Shown here: positions 61,771-64,000 of the stretch, in pieces | Layout: each line of letters starts with the position of its first letter | Numbering within the stretch: position 1 is the stretch's first letter | Source: Rhodothermus sp. | GTDB lineage: Bacteria > Bacteroidota > Rhodothermia > Rhodothermales > Rhodothermaceae | Assembly (NCBI GenBank): GCA_030950375.1 | Contig: JAUZRN010000015.1 | Coordinates: forward strand, 1 to 64,000 | Direction of reading: 5' to 3' | DNA length: 64,000 nt | The notes under the pieces: model-generated | The model's database searches: none | Seen by the model: only the letters and a program-made list of their open reading frames with translations | Told to the model about the DNA's origin: nothing | Program-made: the position numbers and the translations under genes

Positions 61771-62523
61771 ATGCGCACGCTCTGGCTTCGATTTTATGCC
61801 AACCTGAATGACTTTCTACCCACTCGTTGGAAGCAACGCACCTTCAAGCTGGGGGTTCTTGGACACCCCACGGTTCGGGAGCTCCTTGTGCAGCTCAATG
61901 TGCCCCCTCCGGAGGTTGCCCTGATTCTTAGTGACGGACAGCCCGTCGATTTTGACTATCGCCCGGAGGAAGGCGAGCGACTGTGTTTTTATCCAATCTT
62001 TTATCATTTACTACCAGCCACACCACTCCACACGCTTCCGCCGGAGCGTCCTCCTCGTTTTTTGCTTGATACCCATCTGGGACGACTGGCGCGCTACCTG
62101 CGCATGCTGGGATTCGACGCAGCACACCTATCGGATCCAGACCCAGGTGATGCCGCATTAGCTCGCCGGGCAGGCGAAGATGGTCGGGTGCTGTTAACAC
62201 GAGACCGGCGTCTTCTGGCCCGTAAGGCCGTCCGCTATGGGTATTTCGTACGGGCCACCGCACCGAAGGCCCAACTGATAGAGGTGCTGGAGCGATTCGA
62301 TCTGCATGCGTTTGTCGATCCATTCAGTCGCTGCATGTGCTGTAACGTGTTGCTGGAGCCAGCCGATGCGGAAGCTATAGCCGACCGGCTACCGTCGGAC
62401 GTACGCACCCGACACACCGTGTTTTACCACTGTCCGGCCTGTGGACGCATCTACTGGGAAGGCTCGCATCATGCCCGGATGCAGCGCCTGATCCATCAGG
62501 TCATGCGCGGCAACGCCTCCTGA
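61771..62523 (+). CDS. Mut7-C RNase-domain protein with ubiquitin-like N-terminus
   Basis: A 250-residue protein. Residues 1-85 form the Mut7-C ubiquitin-like domain (LGHPTVRELLVQLNVPPPEV). Residues 92-245 form the Mut7-C PIN-like RNase domain: RFLLDTHLGRLARYLRMLGF, RVLLTRDRRLLARKAVRYGY, and a zinc ribbon CMCCNVLLEPAD...CPACGRIYW. Family members are predicted RNases acting in RNA turnover. It is co-transcribed with rnhA, so two RNA-cutting enzymes share an operon. Its 3' end overlaps the convergent YigZ gene by 28 nt. Confidence 0.9.
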   Translation: MRTLWLRFYANLNDFLPTRWKQRTFKLGVLGHPTVRELLVQLNVPPPEVALILSDGQPVDFDYRPEEGERLCFYPIFYHLLPATPLHTLPPERPPRFLLDTHLGRLARYLRMLGFDAAHLSDPDPGDAALARRAGEDGRVLLTRDRRLLARKAVRYGYFVRATAPKAQLIEVLERFDLHAFVDPFSRCMCCNVLLEPADAEAIADRLPSDVRTRHTVFYHCPACGRIYWEGSHHARMQRLIHQVMRGNAS

Positions 62524-63149
62524 GGTGTACACTGTCCACGTCCGGCCAGCGCTTCGACGAATGCTTTCGCAAAAGCAGAGGCGCTCGAACGCGGCACCTC
62601 AACAAGCAGTTCGGTTTCGGTATCGTAGCGGGTTGCGCCAATGCGGGCTCCCGTGCGCTCAATCAACCGCATAACCGGCGCCGTGTCTCCGTAGGCAAAG
62701 CGCAACCGAAAACGTACAGTGACAACACGTTCAGCCACCGGGGCCTGGTCCAGCGCCCGTGCGGCCACTTCGCCGTAGGACCGGATCAATCCACCCCGTC
62801 CCAGCTTGATTCCCCCAAAATAGCGCGTCACCACCACCAGCGTATTCGTCAGCTGGCGCGCTTCGATCTGCCGCAGGATAGGCAGTCCGGCCGTCCCAGA
62901 AGGCTCGCCGTCGTCATGGTAACGAAATACCTCGCCCTCTGGCCCCAGACGATAGGCCGTGCAGTGATGGGTAGCGGCGTGCTCTCGACGGCGCACCGCT
63001 ACAATGGCTTTCGTGGCTTCGGCCTCGGTCTCTACCGGAAAAACCTCGGCAATAAAGCGAGAGCCTTTTATGCGCAGCTCAGCCCGTGCCGTGCCGGCCA
63101 CCACCCGATACGTATCCTCCGCGTTGCTGTTCATGACAGGGACGTGCAA
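62496..63149 (-). CDS. YigZ/IMPACT-family protein
   Basis: A 217-residue protein. The IMPACT N-terminal domain (residues 20-130) has KGSRFIAEVFPVETEAEATK, HHCTAYRLGPEGEVFRYHDDGEPSGTAG (in part) and TRYFGGIKLGRGGLIRSYGE. The C-terminal domain (140-205) is the ferredoxin-like DUF1949 fold. Bacterial members bind ribosomes or nucleotides; the precise role is not settled. A start at the second Met (residue 6) is possible. Its end overlaps the Mut7-C gene. Confidence 0.9.
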   Translation of the reverse strand: MHVPVMNSNAEDTYRVVAGTARAELRIKGSRFIAEVFPVETEAEATKAIVAVRRREHAATHHCTAYRLGPEGEVFRYHDDGEPSGTAGLPILRQIEARQLTNTLVVVTRYFGGIKLGRGGLIRSYGEVAARALDQAPVAERVVTVRFRLRFAYGDTAPVMRLIERTGARIGATRYDTETELLVEVPRSSASAFAKAFVEALAGRGQCTPQEALPRMT

Positions 63150-64000
63150 TTCATAACAGCGCTTACGCTACTTCATCTGGAAGCGTTTAGTTTCTGAGAG
63201 CTACGTACGATCAAACAATGACAGTAAGACGCATTGCAGATGGCCTCCTGTATCGCCAGGTTGTTGGGCGGAACCGTTACATTGCTGGCCCGCGTGGAAA
63301 AGCCCGAATGGACGGTGTCCTGGTCCAACACGCAACGGTGTGACCGCGCGGGCCGCCTCTGGTTTGTCGAAACAAGCTTGTATCCCAACCAGCTGGTAGA
63401 CTTCAACCCGAAGATGACCGCGTTTTTCGGCGACCTGAATCTGCATGGCGGTGGAGCCACTCGGCACATGTTCTTCTACGCCTTCACGTGTACGCGTTGC
63501 GCCCATGCCAACCCGATTGTTTGCGTCCGACTGCCGGAGGCATGCGTTCTCGGATTACGCTGACGCTATCGCTGGCGATCACGGCAGGAGCGGGCGCTAC
63601 GTCGATCATCCTCACTAACCTACACAGCCGGCTCTGCTGGGCCGACCTGCCCATAAGGCTTTTTCGAGAATGTCCGTTACACAAACGCAGGGTTGGCTGA
63701 CAATCTGGAGATTACCCGATATGTGTCGATCAAACATGAGCTCCCCCTGCAGATCATGCTACAGCTTACAGCGATGCAATGGCAGAGATTGCGCTGGCGG
63801 TATGCGCTGGCGACAATAGCCGCCTGGCAAGAAAGCCCGGGAGCGACAGACGAGCGCGCCTGAATGGTCTCAGCATGCAACGTCTGGGATGCGTTCCACA
63901 GCCCATCCGGTACCCACCGGGCCGCTGCAATGGACTGCCGCAGACCGCAGTGGCTGCATCGTGCTACGCCATCGCCCATGCAGCCACTGAGGATACCTGG
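63150..64000. other. Decayed region at the right edge
   Basis: These 850 bp hold pieces of coding sequence in several frames but no intact gene. The clearest is the Vgb-like fragment at 63234-63563. A signal-peptide-like start (MRSRITLTLSLAITAGAGAT, at 63542) follows in another frame, then a protein-like stretch between 63660 and 63860 (ENVRYTNAGLADNLEITRY) ending in TGA. Repeated frame changes suggest old, degraded genes. Confidence 0.5.
63234..63563 (+). pseudogene. Remnant of a Vgb/streptogramin-lyase-like beta-propeller
   Basis: The frame contains DRAGRLWFVETSLYPNQLVD, followed by FNPKMTAFFGDLNLHGGG and ATRHMFFY. This strongly resembles the WFxETG-PNxLVxFDP and SGGGTxRHM blocks near the C-terminus of virginiamycin-B-lyase-type propellers. 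Only about 75 residues of the fold are present, there is no start signal, and the residues after FFY drift from the family pattern. It is best read as a broken 3' fragment of a once larger gene. The relation to an enzyme that cuts streptogramins is only structural. Confidence 0.5.

Noticed and set aside
63677-63979. 100-codon minus-strand frame at the right edge
   Set aside because: Cys/Ser/Arg-rich chance frame opposite a better plus-strand protein-like stretch; no start signal.
1-64000. tRNA, rRNA, insertion sequences, integrases and att sites
   Set aside because: Intergenic regions were scanned by eye for cloverleaf arms, CCA ends, transposase motifs and terminal inverted repeats. None was convincing.

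Overview
The window looks like a chromosomal segment of a moderately GC-rich, probably aerobic and thermophilic member of the Rhodothermota/Bacteroidota (Rhodothermus-like). The reasons are two SusC/SusD-type outer-membrane pairs, DUF4292 and DUF4175 proteins, 6-bladed beta-propeller proteins with the GxGPGEF signature, DUF2851, and generally Rhodothermus-like small families. The assignment rests on family content only; no rRNA or tRNA gene is visible.

Layout. (1) 1-3.3 kb: two tandem units, each a short secreted Cys-containing peptide followed by a 6-bladed beta-propeller protein, sharing an almost identical 29-bp leader. The second peptide gene is frameshifted. (2) 3.4-5.0 kb: a coiled-coil membrane protein and an IclR regulator. 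(3) 5.0-18.1 kb: a 15-gene minus-strand cluster for aromatic degradation. It runs from an HpaB-type flavin monooxygenase through an extradiol dioxygenase, a very small Pro1 tautomerase, acylating acetaldehyde dehydrogenase, hydroxy-oxovalerate aldolase, a lone FAD-synthetase domain, flavin reductase, three hydratase/decarboxylase paralogues, a second tautomerase without Pro1, semialdehyde dehydrogenase, an FAH-family enzyme, a TPP enzyme and an NrtS-like transporter. The gene set predicts phenol (or similar) to catechol, then the oxalocrotonate branch of the meta pathway to pyruvate and acetyl-CoA. (4) 18.1-18.6 kb: the control region of this cluster, with two sets of direct repeats, one of them CRISPR-like in geometry. 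(5) 18.6-28.6 kb: a small outer-membrane-like protein, a sortilin/BNR propeller, a YkvA-CrcB-DUF190-peptidase run, MscS, an acidic-tailed unknown, and a glutamate-cysteine ligase-CBS fusion. (6) 28.7-43.9 kb: two SusC/SusD pairs flanking a TPR protein, a DUF4292 lipoprotein, an EnvC-like factor, dihydrolipoyl dehydrogenase and a cyclase-family lipoprotein. (7) 44.1-63.1 kb: housekeeping genes: acyl-CoA dehydrogenase, pyrF, DUF2851, HDOD, a TonB receptor, the glgA-glgC pair, DUF4175, dprA, obg, rnhA, Mut7-C, YigZ. (8) 63.2-64.0 kb: a decayed stretch with a remnant of a Vgb-like propeller.

The most interesting signals are in the aromatic cluster. One tautomerase lacks the catalytic Pro1 but keeps the Arg11 and Arg39 positions. 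The other, found only as a 49-residue frame, has Pro1 but lacks both arginines and the C-terminus. Together they could make one hetero-oligomeric enzyme. The peptide/propeller pairs at the left edge are a second candidate for a little-described system.
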